64,000 nucleotides of DNA from assembly GCA_022425485.1 (NCBI GenBank), contig JAKMFL010000010.1, positions 31,333-95,332 on the forward strand, in the 5' to 3' direction. A program made the position numbers and the translations under genes. Below, piece by piece: positions 52,836 to 61,769 of this stretch (position 1 is its first letter; each line of letters starts with the position of its first letter). The notes below the pieces were generated by a model. That model worked only from the letters and a program-made list of their open reading frames with translations. It ran no database searches and had not been told where the DNA came from. This DNA is from Alphaproteobacteria bacterium (lineage in GTDB: Bacteria; Pseudomonadota; Alphaproteobacteria; Puniceispirillales; Puniceispirillaceae).

Positions 52836-53891
52836 ATGGCATCAATAGAGCTGAAAAACGTCCATAAGAAGTGGGGCCAGTTTGTCGCTGTAGATGATTT
52901 TAACCTGACCATTTCGGATAATGAGTTTTTGGTTCTTCTTGGCCCGTCAGGTTGTGGTAAAACCACCACAATGCGGATGATTGCCGGGCTGGAAGATGCC
53001 AGTTCTGGAGATATTTTCATCGATGGCAGACGGGTGAATGACCTGGAGCCTAAGGACAGGGATGTTGCAATGGTGTTTCAGTCCTATGGCCTTTATCCGA
53101 ACATGAATGTTTATGAGAATATTCGCTTTCCTCTGAAGGTCCGTAAAATTGACCAGGCTTGCCATGATGAGCGTGTAAAGCGAGCCTCGGCTATGGTTGA
53201 GCTAGATGAGTTTTTGCACCGCAAGCCGGCTGAACTGTCTGGTGGTCAGCGCCAGCGTGTCGCGCTGGCCAGAGCAATTGTGCGCGAGCCAAATGTATTT
53301 CTGATGGATGAACCACTCTCTAATCTGGATGCGAAATTACGTGTCTCAACACGGGCGCAAATCAAGCATTTGCAGCATGAGCTGAAAGTCACAACTATTT
53401 ATGTAACCCATGATCAGATTGAAGCTATGACGCTGGCCGACCGTGTTGTGGTGATGAATAAGGGGCTGATACAGCAAATCGGTACGCCAACTGAAATTTA
53501 TGATAAGCCTGCAAATTTATTTGTGGCCGGGTTTATCGGAAATCCAGCTATGAATTTGATCGCGGGACATATTGATAAGGGGTGTTTTTCTGCTGAAAAT
53601 ATTACGGTCAAAGGCCTTAAGCTAAAAGACGGGCCAGTCACTCTGGGCTTTCGAGCAGAGGACGCTGTCATAACCGATAAGCCTGCTAAAGCACAGATTA
53701 AAGCGCCAACTTATGCAATGGAGCTGCTTGGTGATGCAGCCATGGTTACAGTGAAAGCCGGACAGTCACTAGTTGCGGTAAAGGCTCATAAAGAATTCCG
53801 TACAGAAATTGGCCACGAGGTCAGTATTTCTGTGCCGGAAGCAAGCTGTCATCTGTTTGACAGCCAGACAGGTGAAAGACTGAGGAGCTGA
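52836..53891 (+). CDS. Carbohydrate-type ABC transporter ATPase (UgpC/MsmK/MalK family)
   Basis: 351 residues. Walker A LLGPSGCGKTTTMRMIAGLE, Q-loop VFQSYGLYPNMNV, signature LSGGQRQRVALARAIV, Walker B VFLMDEPLSNLDAKLR and the H-loop TIYVTHDQIEAM are complete. The C-terminal OB-like TOBE domain (about 240-351) with GFRAEDAVI marks the MalK branch. It powers uptake by the two following permeases. The solute is not known. It is the first gene of the operon after the palindrome. Confidence 0.95.
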   Translation: MASIELKNVHKKWGQFVAVDDFNLTISDNEFLVLLGPSGCGKTTTMRMIAGLEDASSGDIFIDGRRVNDLEPKDRDVAMVFQSYGLYPNMNVYENIRFPLKVRKIDQACHDERVKRASAMVELDEFLHRKPAELSGGQRQRVALARAIVREPNVFLMDEPLSNLDAKLRVSTRAQIKHLQHELKVTTIYVTHDQIEAMTLADRVVVMNKGLIQQIGTPTEIYDKPANLFVAGFIGNPAMNLIAGHIDKGCFSAENITVKGLKLKDGPVTLGFRAEDAVITDKPAKAQIKAPTYAMELLGDAAMVTVKAGQSLVAVKAHKEFRTEIGHEVSISVPEASCHLFDSQTGERLRS

Positions 53892-53978
53892 TGCTTCTTG
53901 TTTTCACAAACTACCCGGGATTTCGGGTCGATAAGTAAAACAGATTTGTCTGTTTTTAACAAAAAGAGGGAGAGATCA

Positions 53979-55205
53979 ATGTATCTTAGAAAATTAGCAA
54001 TCGCATCTACCCTGGCAGTTATGGCCAGCAGTTCGGCCTATGCTTGTCAGATATCTGCACGGGTGAGTGTTGTTGGGAATGAATTCCCAGCAATTCAGAC
54101 TGTTGGTAAAGAGGCGCAGGCCTGTAGTGGAGCAGAGGTTTCAACAAACCTGACCGCTGATCACCAGAAAATCAACGTTGCTGGCATGAGCGGCAATCCA
54201 GCTGAATATACTTCAGCCATCATTGCCAATTCATCCATTGTTGCACTGATGAATAATGATGTAATCCGCCCACTTGACGATTTGGTCGCCAAGCATGGTA
54301 AAGATTTACAAAAAAACCAGCTGATCACCATTAATGGAAAGGTTATGGCGGTCGCCTTTATGGCCAACGCCCAGCATCTGGTTTATCGCGAGGATGTGCT
54401 GAAAAAAGTAGGAATCGAGCCACCTAAGACATATGAAGATATGTTGGCTGCTGCTAAAAAAATCCGAAGCTCAGGCATGATGCAAAACCCTGTTGGCGGC
54501 GCTTATAAGGCAGGCTGGAATTTAGCGCAGGAATTCAATAATATGTTTCTTGGTTATGACGGCAGTCATTTCAAGAATGGATCAGCTCAGCCAAATGTTA
54601 ATTCAGATGCAGGTGTTAAAGCTCTTGAAATGATGAAGGCGTTGTCAGCTTATATGAATCCTGACTTCCTTACGCATGATAGTAATGCCACAAACGCTGA
54701 ATTCCGTGCTGGCAACGTTGCCATTATGAATATGTGGGGCAGCCGGGCTGCAACTCTAGTGGATGCTGATGGTGTAAGTGATGAAGTAAAGAATGGTATG
54801 AATATCGCTGGTCCGATGACAGTTGGCGGCGGAAGCACACCAGCATCTACACTTTGGTGGGACGGCTGGACAGTTGCCAAGAATGTCAGCGATGCTGAAG
54901 CAGAGGCGACGTTCATTGCAATGATGAACGGGATTGACCCCTCAATTATCAAAGACGAAGATATCCGCAAGCAAGCAGTATGGCTGATTGAAGGCTACAC
55001 ACCAACAGATGCTGCACGTGGTGTCTTTGCGGCGGCTCAGGCAAACACAATTCCATATCCGATGTTGCCATATATGGGCCTAATGCATACTGCATTGGGG
55101 GCTGAATTGTCTGATTTTATGCAGGGGAAAGAATCTGCTGAACAGGCACTTGCTGATGTGGAAGCTGCGTACATTGCAGCAGCCAAAGAAAAAGGCTTCC
55201 TATAA
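53979..55205 (+). CDS. ABC transporter extracellular solute-binding protein (family 1)
   Basis: 408 residues from ATG 53979 with GAGGGAGAG upstream; the open frame begins at 53898. The signal peptide is MYLRKLAIASTLAVMASSSA, cleaved near AYA-CQ. The mature protein resembles MalE-type binding proteins (VYREDVLKKVGIEPPKTYED, GNVAIMNMWGSRAA, GGSTPASTLWWDGW). It is periplasmic. Related binding proteins take up sugars, polyols or glycosides, so a carbohydrate-like substrate is suggested. It is followed by a perfect stem-loop before the permease genes. Confidence 0.92.
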   Translation: MYLRKLAIASTLAVMASSSAYACQISARVSVVGNEFPAIQTVGKEAQACSGAEVSTNLTADHQKINVAGMSGNPAEYTSAIIANSSIVALMNNDVIRPLDDLVAKHGKDLQKNQLITINGKVMAVAFMANAQHLVYREDVLKKVGIEPPKTYEDMLAAAKKIRSSGMMQNPVGGAYKAGWNLAQEFNNMFLGYDGSHFKNGSAQPNVNSDAGVKALEMMKALSAYMNPDFLTHDSNATNAEFRAGNVAIMNMWGSRAATLVDADGVSDEVKNGMNIAGPMTVGGGSTPASTLWWDGWTVAKNVSDAEAEATFIAMMNGIDPSIIKDEDIRKQAVWLIEGYTPTDAARGVFAAAQANTIPYPMLPYMGLMHTALGAELSDFMQGKESAEQALADVEAAYIAAAKEKGFL

Positions 55206-55222
55206 GAAGCGTAGCATTTATC

Positions 55223-55244
55223 AGGAAGGGGATTTCCCCTTCCT
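55223..55244 (+). terminator. Perfect stem-loop after the binding-protein gene
   Basis: AGGAAGGGGA and TCCCCTTCCT are perfect reverse complements separated by two T, followed by GTATTTTTC. It lies 18 bases after the stop codon and inside the operon, so it probably reduces read-through to the permeases or protects the upstream mRNA. Confidence 0.85.
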
Positions 55245-55267
55245 GTATTTTTCTCATATAGGTCACT

Positions 55268-56293
55268 ATGAAACACTCCACTTTTTTCTGGTTTTTCTTG
55301 CCGACTGGTTTGGCGATGCTGTTATTTATCGCCTTCCCATTGGTATCGGTTGTTTTGCAATCTGTGCATACACCCCATGAAGCTGTCCTGGTCGAAGTTG
55401 AAAATTGCGGTCCGTTTGGGTGTAAAAAGGTAACGACGATCGACCAGGATGCAACCAGAGAATTGCGGAATTCTGAACCACTTGGCAAATTTGTCGGTCT
55501 TGATATTTATTTTGACCGCGGTCATCTGGCTATTACTGAGGTCAAAACGGCCTGGATTACATCTGAAAGCTGGTCTGGATTCTTTAATAAGCTTGGGAAT
55601 CTTCCTTTTTATCGGGCAATAGCATTCACTCTGACTTTCACTTTTACCGTTACACCTATCCTAATTATTTTAGGTCTGACAATCGCGCTTGGCGTTAATG
55701 CCTTAAGCGAGAGGGTTAAAGGCCTTGTTATTTTTGTTTCATTATTGCCGATGATTGTCACGCCGCTAATTGGCTCTCTTATCCTGTTCTGGATGATTGA
55801 TAGTCGGGGTATTTTGGGCACCGCCATTCAATGGCTTGCCGCTGACCCGGATCTCTCTTTGAAAGCGTCTACGGGTCTGACATGGCTAATGCTAATTATT
55901 TATGGTGTTTGGCATTCAGCTCCTTTTGCCTTTGTTGTCTTTTATGCGGGTCTTCAAACTCTGCCAATGGACCAAATTGAATCTGCCAGAATTGATGGGG
56001 CTAGCAGGTGGGAGCAGGTCCGTTATGTGATTGTTCCGCATCTGATGCCATTGATCATGTTTGTGGCACTTATCCAGCTGATGGATAATTTCCGCGTATT
56101 TGAGCCAATTGTTGGATTTAACGCTGAAGCACATGCCCAATCACTTAGCTGGATAATATTTAATGATTTGGGTGGCGAGACACGCCAGCTCTCTGCCGCA
56201 GCGACTTCATCTATGCTCACCATTTTTGGTGTGGCCATTTTATTGTCACCGGTGTTATGGCGCACATGGCAGGATTTTAAGGGGAAATCGTGA
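55268..56293 (+). CDS. ABC transporter permease, MalF type
   Basis: 341 residues, six membrane segments. After the first segment (LPTGLAMLLFIAFPLVSVVL) comes a periplasmic loop of about 90 residues with a Cys pair (ENCGPFGCKK). The EAA loop is DQIESARIDGASRWEQVRYV with the following Pro-rich turn VIVPHLMP. It forms the channel with the next gene, which it touches at TGATG. Confidence 0.92.
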   Translation: MKHSTFFWFFLPTGLAMLLFIAFPLVSVVLQSVHTPHEAVLVEVENCGPFGCKKVTTIDQDATRELRNSEPLGKFVGLDIYFDRGHLAITEVKTAWITSESWSGFFNKLGNLPFYRAIAFTLTFTFTVTPILIILGLTIALGVNALSERVKGLVIFVSLLPMIVTPLIGSLILFWMIDSRGILGTAIQWLAADPDLSLKASTGLTWLMLIIYGVWHSAPFAFVVFYAGLQTLPMDQIESARIDGASRWEQVRYVIVPHLMPLIMFVALIQLMDNFRVFEPIVGFNAEAHAQSLSWIIFNDLGGETRQLSAAATSSMLTIFGVAILLSPVLWRTWQDFKGKS

Positions 56294-57174
56294 TGAGCAG
56301 CGTTGCTAATCGTTATCCTGTGCATCTGAAAGTACTGATATATGGCTTTATAACCTTGTGGGTTATTCTAGCTGCCTTTCCATTTTTCTGGACGTTATGG
56401 GGTTCGTTCAAAGTTGAATTAGATTTTTTCTCCATTGCAGATTGGACAAATGCTCTAACAGGAAGAAACACTTCTGATACCTATGGTGCGTCTTTTACTG
56501 ATGCGGGCTATGTGGGTGCTTGGATTCAGGAAGAATTCTGGCGTGCTGTGATTAATACCGCGATTGTCTGTTTCTTTGTCGTCTGTACGTCATTGACCAT
56601 TGGTACATTAGGGGGCTATGCCCTGTCTCGTTCTGGTTTTCGATATACCTTCTGGTTGCTGATCACCGCCTTAATTTTCAGAGCAATGCCGCCCATCACT
56701 CTTGTTTCTGGGTATCTTTTACCTTTTTTTGAATGGAATGTATGGGGCATATTGCCAACCACGATTATTGTTTTGGTAGCAATCAACCAGCCATTCACCT
56801 TATGGATGTTACATTCCTTTTTTCAGAGTATTCCCAAAGATCTGGATGAAAGTGCGAAGGTTGATGGCTGCTCCCAGTTTCAAGCTTTCAGATTTGTCAT
56901 TATTCCGGTCATGTGGCCAGGTGTGATCACCACAGGCCTGTTTTCCTTTTTGTTGGCCTATAATGATTTTGCGGTGACATCTATGCTGCTTTCAGACGAA
57001 AATCGTACAATGGTTCCTAAAATCGCTGCCTTTTTAGGAACAACCTATACTGAGGGAAATGTGATGTTTGCGGTAGCGGCGGTGGTTTCAGCTACCGCAC
57101 CTCTGTTTATTTTGGTGATGTTTTTCCAACGCCGGATTGTATCTGGTCTAACCGCCGGTGCGGTGAAAGGATAA
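56293..57174 (+). CDS. ABC transporter permease, MalG type
   Basis: 293 residues from ATG 56293 (a GTG one codon upstream is in frame). There are six membrane segments. A periplasmic stretch of about 50 residues follows the first. The EAA motif is KDLDESAKVDGCSQFQAFRF with VIIPVMWP after it. GGYALSRSGF precedes the third segment, typical of MalG-like permeases. It completes the importer. Confidence 0.93.
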   Translation: MSSVANRYPVHLKVLIYGFITLWVILAAFPFFWTLWGSFKVELDFFSIADWTNALTGRNTSDTYGASFTDAGYVGAWIQEEFWRAVINTAIVCFFVVCTSLTIGTLGGYALSRSGFRYTFWLLITALIFRAMPPITLVSGYLLPFFEWNVWGILPTTIIVLVAINQPFTLWMLHSFFQSIPKDLDESAKVDGCSQFQAFRFVIIPVMWPGVITTGLFSFLLAYNDFAVTSMLLSDENRTMVPKIAAFLGTTYTEGNVMFAVAAVVSATAPLFILVMFFQRRIVSGLTAGAVKG

Positions 57175-57178
57175 GTCT

Positions 57179-57718
57179 ATGAAAAAAGGATTACGTCCCG
57201 AACAGGCAGTTCTTAGTCGCGATACAGATATGTCCAAAACTGAGAAAACACGGCATGTCATTGAAGGTATGGTAGATGGCCTGAATGACCACCGGATCGA
57301 TGATATTGGCGACTTCTTTTCTGAGAGCTTCCGCTGGATGGGCAATCAGGGGTGTGGAACAAAAAACGGCTTGCGAGAATTTCAGGATAATTGGCAACGT
57401 CCCTTTCAGGCTGCCTTTTCAGACAAGGTCTGTATTGATGAAGCGCGGTTATATATGGGCGAATGGGCGGCTGCCTTTGGCCGGCAAGAGGCGGTGCATT
57501 CAGGGGTGTTTATGGGAATAGAGCCAACCGGCAGGAAAATCGAGATACGCTATATGGATTTCTGGAAAGTTGTCGACGGAAAAATCGTCGATAACTGGGT
57601 AATGGTGGATTTTCCGTATGTTATGGCCCAGCTTGGTGTGGATTGTTTCAATGGGGAAGGGTGGGAAGCCTTTGATAAGGCGCATAAAGAGCCGCCGCAT
57701 CCTGATGGATGGAATTGA
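57179..57718 (+). CDS. SnoaL-like (NTF2-fold) domain protein, single domain
   Basis: 179 residues, 4 bases after the permease. The domain has FRWMGNQGCGTKNGLREF, AVHSGVFMGIEPTGRKIEI, RYMDFWKVVDGKIVDNWVM and VDFPYVMAQLGVD. The GxxPTGRKIxxRxxDFWxxxxGKIxxNW pattern is the SnoaL_2 signature and also resembles the C-terminal halves of the two-domain proteins of this cluster. The reaction is unknown. Confidence 0.85.
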   Translation: MKKGLRPEQAVLSRDTDMSKTEKTRHVIEGMVDGLNDHRIDDIGDFFSESFRWMGNQGCGTKNGLREFQDNWQRPFQAAFSDKVCIDEARLYMGEWAAAFGRQEAVHSGVFMGIEPTGRKIEIRYMDFWKVVDGKIVDNWVMVDFPYVMAQLGVDCFNGEGWEAFDKAHKEPPHPDGWN

Positions 57719-58770
57719 TGAACGATATACATCACCATAATAAATTGGCTATCAAGGCCCTTTGCCAGGCTTTATATAACTTGGATAAGAAACGGATTCA
57801 GCAGGTTTTGTCTGATCTTCTCAGTTCCAACGCACACTGCCATTTTAGTTATCCTTTTGGTGATATTGCGGGTGCGGAGCTGTATAATCAGATATTTGCA
57901 CCTATTTTTTCTGCGTTTCCTGATATGGAACGACGGGATGTTATTTGTATTTCGGGTTCTGATCAAGATGGCGCAGAATGGGTAGGGTGTGCAGGGCATT
58001 ATGTTGGCCGTTTCATGGCCCCCTATTTAGGAATACCAGCAACAGGACATATCGCCCATATTCGGTTTCATGAATTTTTCCGCTTTTCAGATGGCAAAGT
58101 ACAGGAAGTTCAAGCTATTTGGGATTTGCCAGAGCTAATGCTTCAGGCAGGCGTCTGGCCAATGGGTCCTTCTTTGGGGCGCGACTGGTATGTACCTGCT
58201 CCGGCTAGCCAAGACGGTCTTCAGCCTATTCTATCCTCACCCGAAGCAACAGAAGCAAATCTCAGTCATGTGGTAGATATGTTAACAGCTATGCAGCGCT
58301 ACCCTTTGCAAGGTGGGCCAGAAGTCATGCAGTTAGACAAATTCTGGCATCCACATTTTAATTGGTATGGCCCGTGTGGTATTGGCAGTTCTCGTGGCCT
58401 GGAGGGGTTCCGAAAATGGCACCAGACACCCTTCTTGAATGCCATGGCTGATAGGGGGCAGTACCCAGAAGAAACAGATCCTCACTTTTTTGCTGAGGGG
58501 GCATATGTTGCAGTCACAGGCTGGCCTAATATGGCGCAAACGCTGAGCGGTGATGGCTGGCTTGGTATTGCCCCAACAAATAAAAAAGTCACCCTTCGTT
58601 CTCTGGATTTCTGGCGTCTGGAAGAGGGGCGTATCCGGGAAAATTGGGTGCTAGTAGATCTGTTGGATGTCTGGGCCCAAATTGGAGTGGATGTGCTGGG
58701 CAGAATGCGCCAGTTTGCTTCGGTGCACTCTGATGTAGATGCCGTAAGGCTAGAGGAGAGCGCCTTATGA
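57718..58770 (+). CDS. Tandem SnoaL/NTF2-like domain protein
   Basis: 350 residues from ATG 57718, which overlaps the preceding stop by one base (TGATG); ATG 57709 is possible. The first half has GRFMAPYLGIPATGHIAHIR and HEFFRFSDGKVQEV; the second has NWYGPCGIGSSRGLEGFRKW, TGWPNMAQTLSGDGWLGI and RIRENWVLVDLLDVW. It is a paralogue of the divergent gene at 51720. Both genes lie on opposite sides of the transporter. Possible roles are cyclisation, dehydration or isomerisation of the imported compound. Confidence 0.83.
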   Translation: MNDIHHHNKLAIKALCQALYNLDKKRIQQVLSDLLSSNAHCHFSYPFGDIAGAELYNQIFAPIFSAFPDMERRDVICISGSDQDGAEWVGCAGHYVGRFMAPYLGIPATGHIAHIRFHEFFRFSDGKVQEVQAIWDLPELMLQAGVWPMGPSLGRDWYVPAPASQDGLQPILSSPEATEANLSHVVDMLTAMQRYPLQGGPEVMQLDKFWHPHFNWYGPCGIGSSRGLEGFRKWHQTPFLNAMADRGQYPEETDPHFFAEGAYVAVTGWPNMAQTLSGDGWLGIAPTNKKVTLRSLDFWRLEEGRIRENWVLVDLLDVWAQIGVDVLGRMRQFASVHSDVDAVRLEESAL

Positions 58771-59819
58771 GCGACCCGTCTACTCCTACGCTTCCATCTT
58801 TATTTCAAAAGAGAGCTGTGTCAGGCCGGACGACATCTGCTGATGTTGCCCGTCTTGCAGGGGTCAGCCAATCTGCAGTAAGCCGTGTATTTACAGACGG
58901 GGCTTCAGCCTCGGCAAAGACATCGGCAAAGGTAAAAGAGGCAGCTGAAACGCTTGGGTATCGCCCAAATAGGCTTGCGCGTTCATTGCTTACTGGCAAA
59001 TCTTATATAGTAGGGCTGGTTGTTGCTTATCTAGATAATTATTTTTATCCAGAGGTGCTTGAAAAACTATCAAAGGCACTGCAACAACAAGGGTATCATG
59101 TGCTGGTATTTATGGCCGAGCAAACCGCAAATAATATTGATGAGGTTGTTGAAGAAATATTGGAATATCAAGTAGATGCTATTGTAACTGCGTCTGTGGC
59201 TCTATCATCAGAGCTGGCGGACAGATGCCAGTCTGCTGGAATCCCAATTGTTCAGTTCAACAGAATTCAGGAACCGTCACGGTTTTCGTCTGTGACTACA
59301 GATAATTACAGTGGGGGTAAAGAAGTTGGCCTTCATCTGATTGAACAAGGCTGCCGCTGCTTTGGCTATATTGCCGGATGGGAGGGCGCGTCAACACAGC
59401 GTGATAGAGAGGCTGGTTTTCGAGCGGCTCTGTCTGAAAACGGATTTGATTTATGTTTCCGGGCTGTAGGTGATTTCCGAACTGAACGGGCCTATGAAGC
59501 TGCGAAGATGCTTGTCAGTTCACCTGAACTGCCAGATGCTGTGTTTGTTGCAAATGACGCAATGGCGCTAGTGGTGATGGATGTTGTGCGACATGAAGCT
59601 GGGCTAAATGTGCCGGCAGATATGGCAATAGTCGGCTATGATGATATACCACCTGCGAGCTGGCCAAGTTATGATCTGACTTCCTTTAGTCAACCCGCTG
59701 ACGAAATGGTTGAAAATACGGTGGAGCTTCTCATGCATCATCTATGCGCTAAACAAACAGAGCCGCGTCAGCGTATCGTTTCAGGACAGCTGAAAATTAG
59801 AAGTTCTAGCAAAAAATGA
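58767..59819 (+). CDS. LacI-family transcriptional regulator
   Basis: 350 residues, overlapping the previous gene by ATGA. The N-terminal helix-turn-helix is SADVARLAGVSQSAVSRVFT (about 24-43) with the hinge region TLGYRPNRLARSLLTGKS. The effector domain is of the periplasmic-binding-protein type (VGLVVAYLDNYFYPEVLEKL, NDAMALVVMDVV, VGYDDIPPASWPSYDLTSF). It probably represses the surrounding operon in the absence of the imported compound. The palindrome at 52785 is a candidate target. Confidence 0.94.
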   Translation: MSDPSTPTLPSLFQKRAVSGRTTSADVARLAGVSQSAVSRVFTDGASASAKTSAKVKEAAETLGYRPNRLARSLLTGKSYIVGLVVAYLDNYFYPEVLEKLSKALQQQGYHVLVFMAEQTANNIDEVVEEILEYQVDAIVTASVALSSELADRCQSAGIPIVQFNRIQEPSRFSSVTTDNYSGGKEVGLHLIEQGCRCFGYIAGWEGASTQRDREAGFRAALSENGFDLCFRAVGDFRTERAYEAAKMLVSSPELPDAVFVANDAMALVVMDVVRHEAGLNVPADMAIVGYDDIPPASWPSYDLTSFSQPADEMVENTVELLMHHLCAKQTEPRQRIVSGQLKIRSSSKK

Positions 59820-59831
59820 ATAGGATGTGCA

Positions 59832-60806
59832 ATGCGAGGATTTGATCCAAAGTTTGAAACGTTTCCTGATTACATTCTGGGGATAACACGCGAGATATGG
59901 GAAGATCGCGGTATTGCAACGTTGCACCATTATTACACAGAAGACATTCCTGTACGCTCGCCAGGCTCAGTTGTTCGTGGCAATCAGGATGTTATTGGCG
60001 CAACCATGGCAACCTTAGCTGAATTTCCTGATCGGCGTTTGCTGGGTGAGGATGTCATTTGGTCAGGCTCCCCTGAGGAGGGCATGTTATCTTCGCACCG
60101 GATCTATTCAACAGCCACTCATTTAGGCGATGGGATTTATGGCCGCGCTACAGGCAAGACACTTTGCTACCGCATTATTGCTGATTGTCATGCGATCAAT
60201 AATCAAATTAATGATGAATGGCTTATTCGAGACCAAGGCGCGATTGTACGCCAGTTGGGCTGGGAGCCCAAAGATTATGCTGCTGATTTGATAAAGCGTG
60301 AAGGCGGCGTTGAAAGCTGTGTCAAACCATTCACCCCTGAAATCGATATTACAGGGCCTTATAAGGGACGCGGCAATGACAATGAATGGGGTCAGAAATA
60401 TGCGGATATTTTACACCGCATCATGGGCGCTGATTTAGCTGCAATCAAAACAGAATATGATGAGGCTTGCGAGTTGGAATTGCCAGGTGGTCTCTCAGCC
60501 CATGGGGCGGATGCTGCTGATAATTTCTGGATGGGACTTCGCGCTAGTTTTCCAAATGCTGAATTTACCATTGAGCATCAAATTGGCCGTGATGATGAGA
60601 TGATGCCCCCACGAGCTGCTATTCGGTGGGGTTTATATGGAAAACACGAAGGCTGGGGAAGCTTTGGTGCGCCAACTGGTGCGCGAGTTTATATCATGGG
60701 GGCTTGCCACGCCGAATTTGGCCCGCGCGGTTTACGACGTGAATTCGTTCTATTTGATGAAACCGCCATTTGGAAGCAAATCCATCTTCACACAAGGAGC
60801 TTTTGA
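59832..60806 (+). CDS. Tandem SnoaL-like (NTF2-fold) domain protein
   Basis: 324 residues. The first half (about 1-140) has ATLHHYYTEDIPVRSPGSVV and GRATGKTLCYRIIADCHA; the second half has LSAHGADAADNFWMGLRASF, AIRWGLYGKHEGWGSFGAPT and ETAIWKQIHLHT. It is more distant from the other SnoaL proteins of the cluster and lacks the GIGS element. The biochemical role is unknown. Its stop overlaps the bicupin start. Confidence 0.8.
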   Translation: MRGFDPKFETFPDYILGITREIWEDRGIATLHHYYTEDIPVRSPGSVVRGNQDVIGATMATLAEFPDRRLLGEDVIWSGSPEEGMLSSHRIYSTATHLGDGIYGRATGKTLCYRIIADCHAINNQINDEWLIRDQGAIVRQLGWEPKDYAADLIKREGGVESCVKPFTPEIDITGPYKGRGNDNEWGQKYADILHRIMGADLAAIKTEYDEACELELPGGLSAHGADAADNFWMGLRASFPNAEFTIEHQIGRDDEMMPPRAAIRWGLYGKHEGWGSFGAPTGARVYIMGACHAEFGPRGLRREFVLFDETAIWKQIHLHTRSF

Positions 60807-61765
60807 TGATTAAGCCTGTGCAGATTGTTAAATATGCCGAACTCGTGCCCTGCCGCACCGCCTTTATTGATGCTCATACGCCCGGCTCAGACCAAAAAGA
60901 AAATTTTACTATTATTGGCGGCGGCGTATCTGAAGCCTATGACCAGCATGTTCATATCACAGACACACCCGGGTTTAATATTGGGGCAGCGGGTCAGCCG
61001 CCAAAATGCCGAAATTCGCTGCATACTCACCGCACAGCGGAGGTATTTTTTGTTTTGTCCGGCAGATGGCGTTTTTTCTGGGGACGCTGGGGGAATACTG
61101 GCGAGGTTGTTCTTGAACCAGGCGATATTTTCAATATCCCTACCGGTATGTTCAGAGGCTTTGAGAATATTGGCTCAGACTATGGAATGATTATGGCCAT
61201 ACTGGGAGGCGATGATGCAGGTGGAGGTGTGATTTGGGCTCCACAGGTGATTGAAGACGCAAATGCGCATGGTCTTGTTCTAGGAGAAAATGGCAAGCTT
61301 TATGACAGCAAAAAAGGCGAATCCTTACCTGATAATATTGCGCCTATGCCAGTTATGACGGATGAGCATTTATCATTGCTGGCTGAGCCATCCGTTGAAG
61401 AGGTGGTGCCGCGTTGGGTGGCACGCTATCTGGACCTTAGGGCTTTGTCACGAGATAAGCCTGCATGTGTTATTGGTGAGCAGGGCCTGATTTTTGATAA
61501 GCCGGGGTTCGAGGTTGATTTTCTATCTGCAACCTCAGCTGGCCCTGTCAGCGCTCAGCCCCATTACACTGTTCTGATGCCAGTGCAGGGGCATTGGTTG
61601 CTTAACCAAAATGGTCAGGACAGCCATTTAGGTCCAGGTGATACAGCTTTTCTGCAGCCTGACACTCCCTATCAGCTGGCACCGGCAATGTCGGGAGAGG
61701 CCGCTTTATATCGGATTAAAAATACCAATGATCCCGCCGGACCGAGCTGGTGGGAAAGGAGCTAA
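60806..61765 (+). CDS. Bicupin-domain protein
   Basis: 319 residues from ATG 60806 with AAGGAG upstream; it overlaps the preceding stop by one base. The first cupin has the metal-binding pattern SLHTHRTAEVFFVLSGRWRF and GDIFNIPTGMFRGFENIG. The second (about 235-315) has VLMPVQGHWLLNQNGQD and GPGDTAFLQPDTPYQLAP but lacks the His pair. It resembles gentisate-dioxygenase-like or sugar-isomerase bicupins in layout only. It could be a metal-dependent isomerase or dioxygenase. Confidence 0.82.
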   Translation: MIKPVQIVKYAELVPCRTAFIDAHTPGSDQKENFTIIGGGVSEAYDQHVHITDTPGFNIGAAGQPPKCRNSLHTHRTAEVFFVLSGRWRFFWGRWGNTGEVVLEPGDIFNIPTGMFRGFENIGSDYGMIMAILGGDDAGGGVIWAPQVIEDANAHGLVLGENGKLYDSKKGESLPDNIAPMPVMTDEHLSLLAEPSVEEVVPRWVARYLDLRALSRDKPACVIGEQGLIFDKPGFEVDFLSATSAGPVSAQPHYTVLMPVQGHWLLNQNGQDSHLGPGDTAFLQPDTPYQLAPAMSGEAALYRIKNTNDPAGPSWWERS

Positions 61766-61769
61766 TGTG

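Noticed and set aside
61638..61769. Longer N-terminus for the MetE-like protein
   Set aside because: It lies in another frame of the bicupin gene, whereas ATG 61770 has AGGAG upstream and starts next to the conserved THVGSLPR motif.
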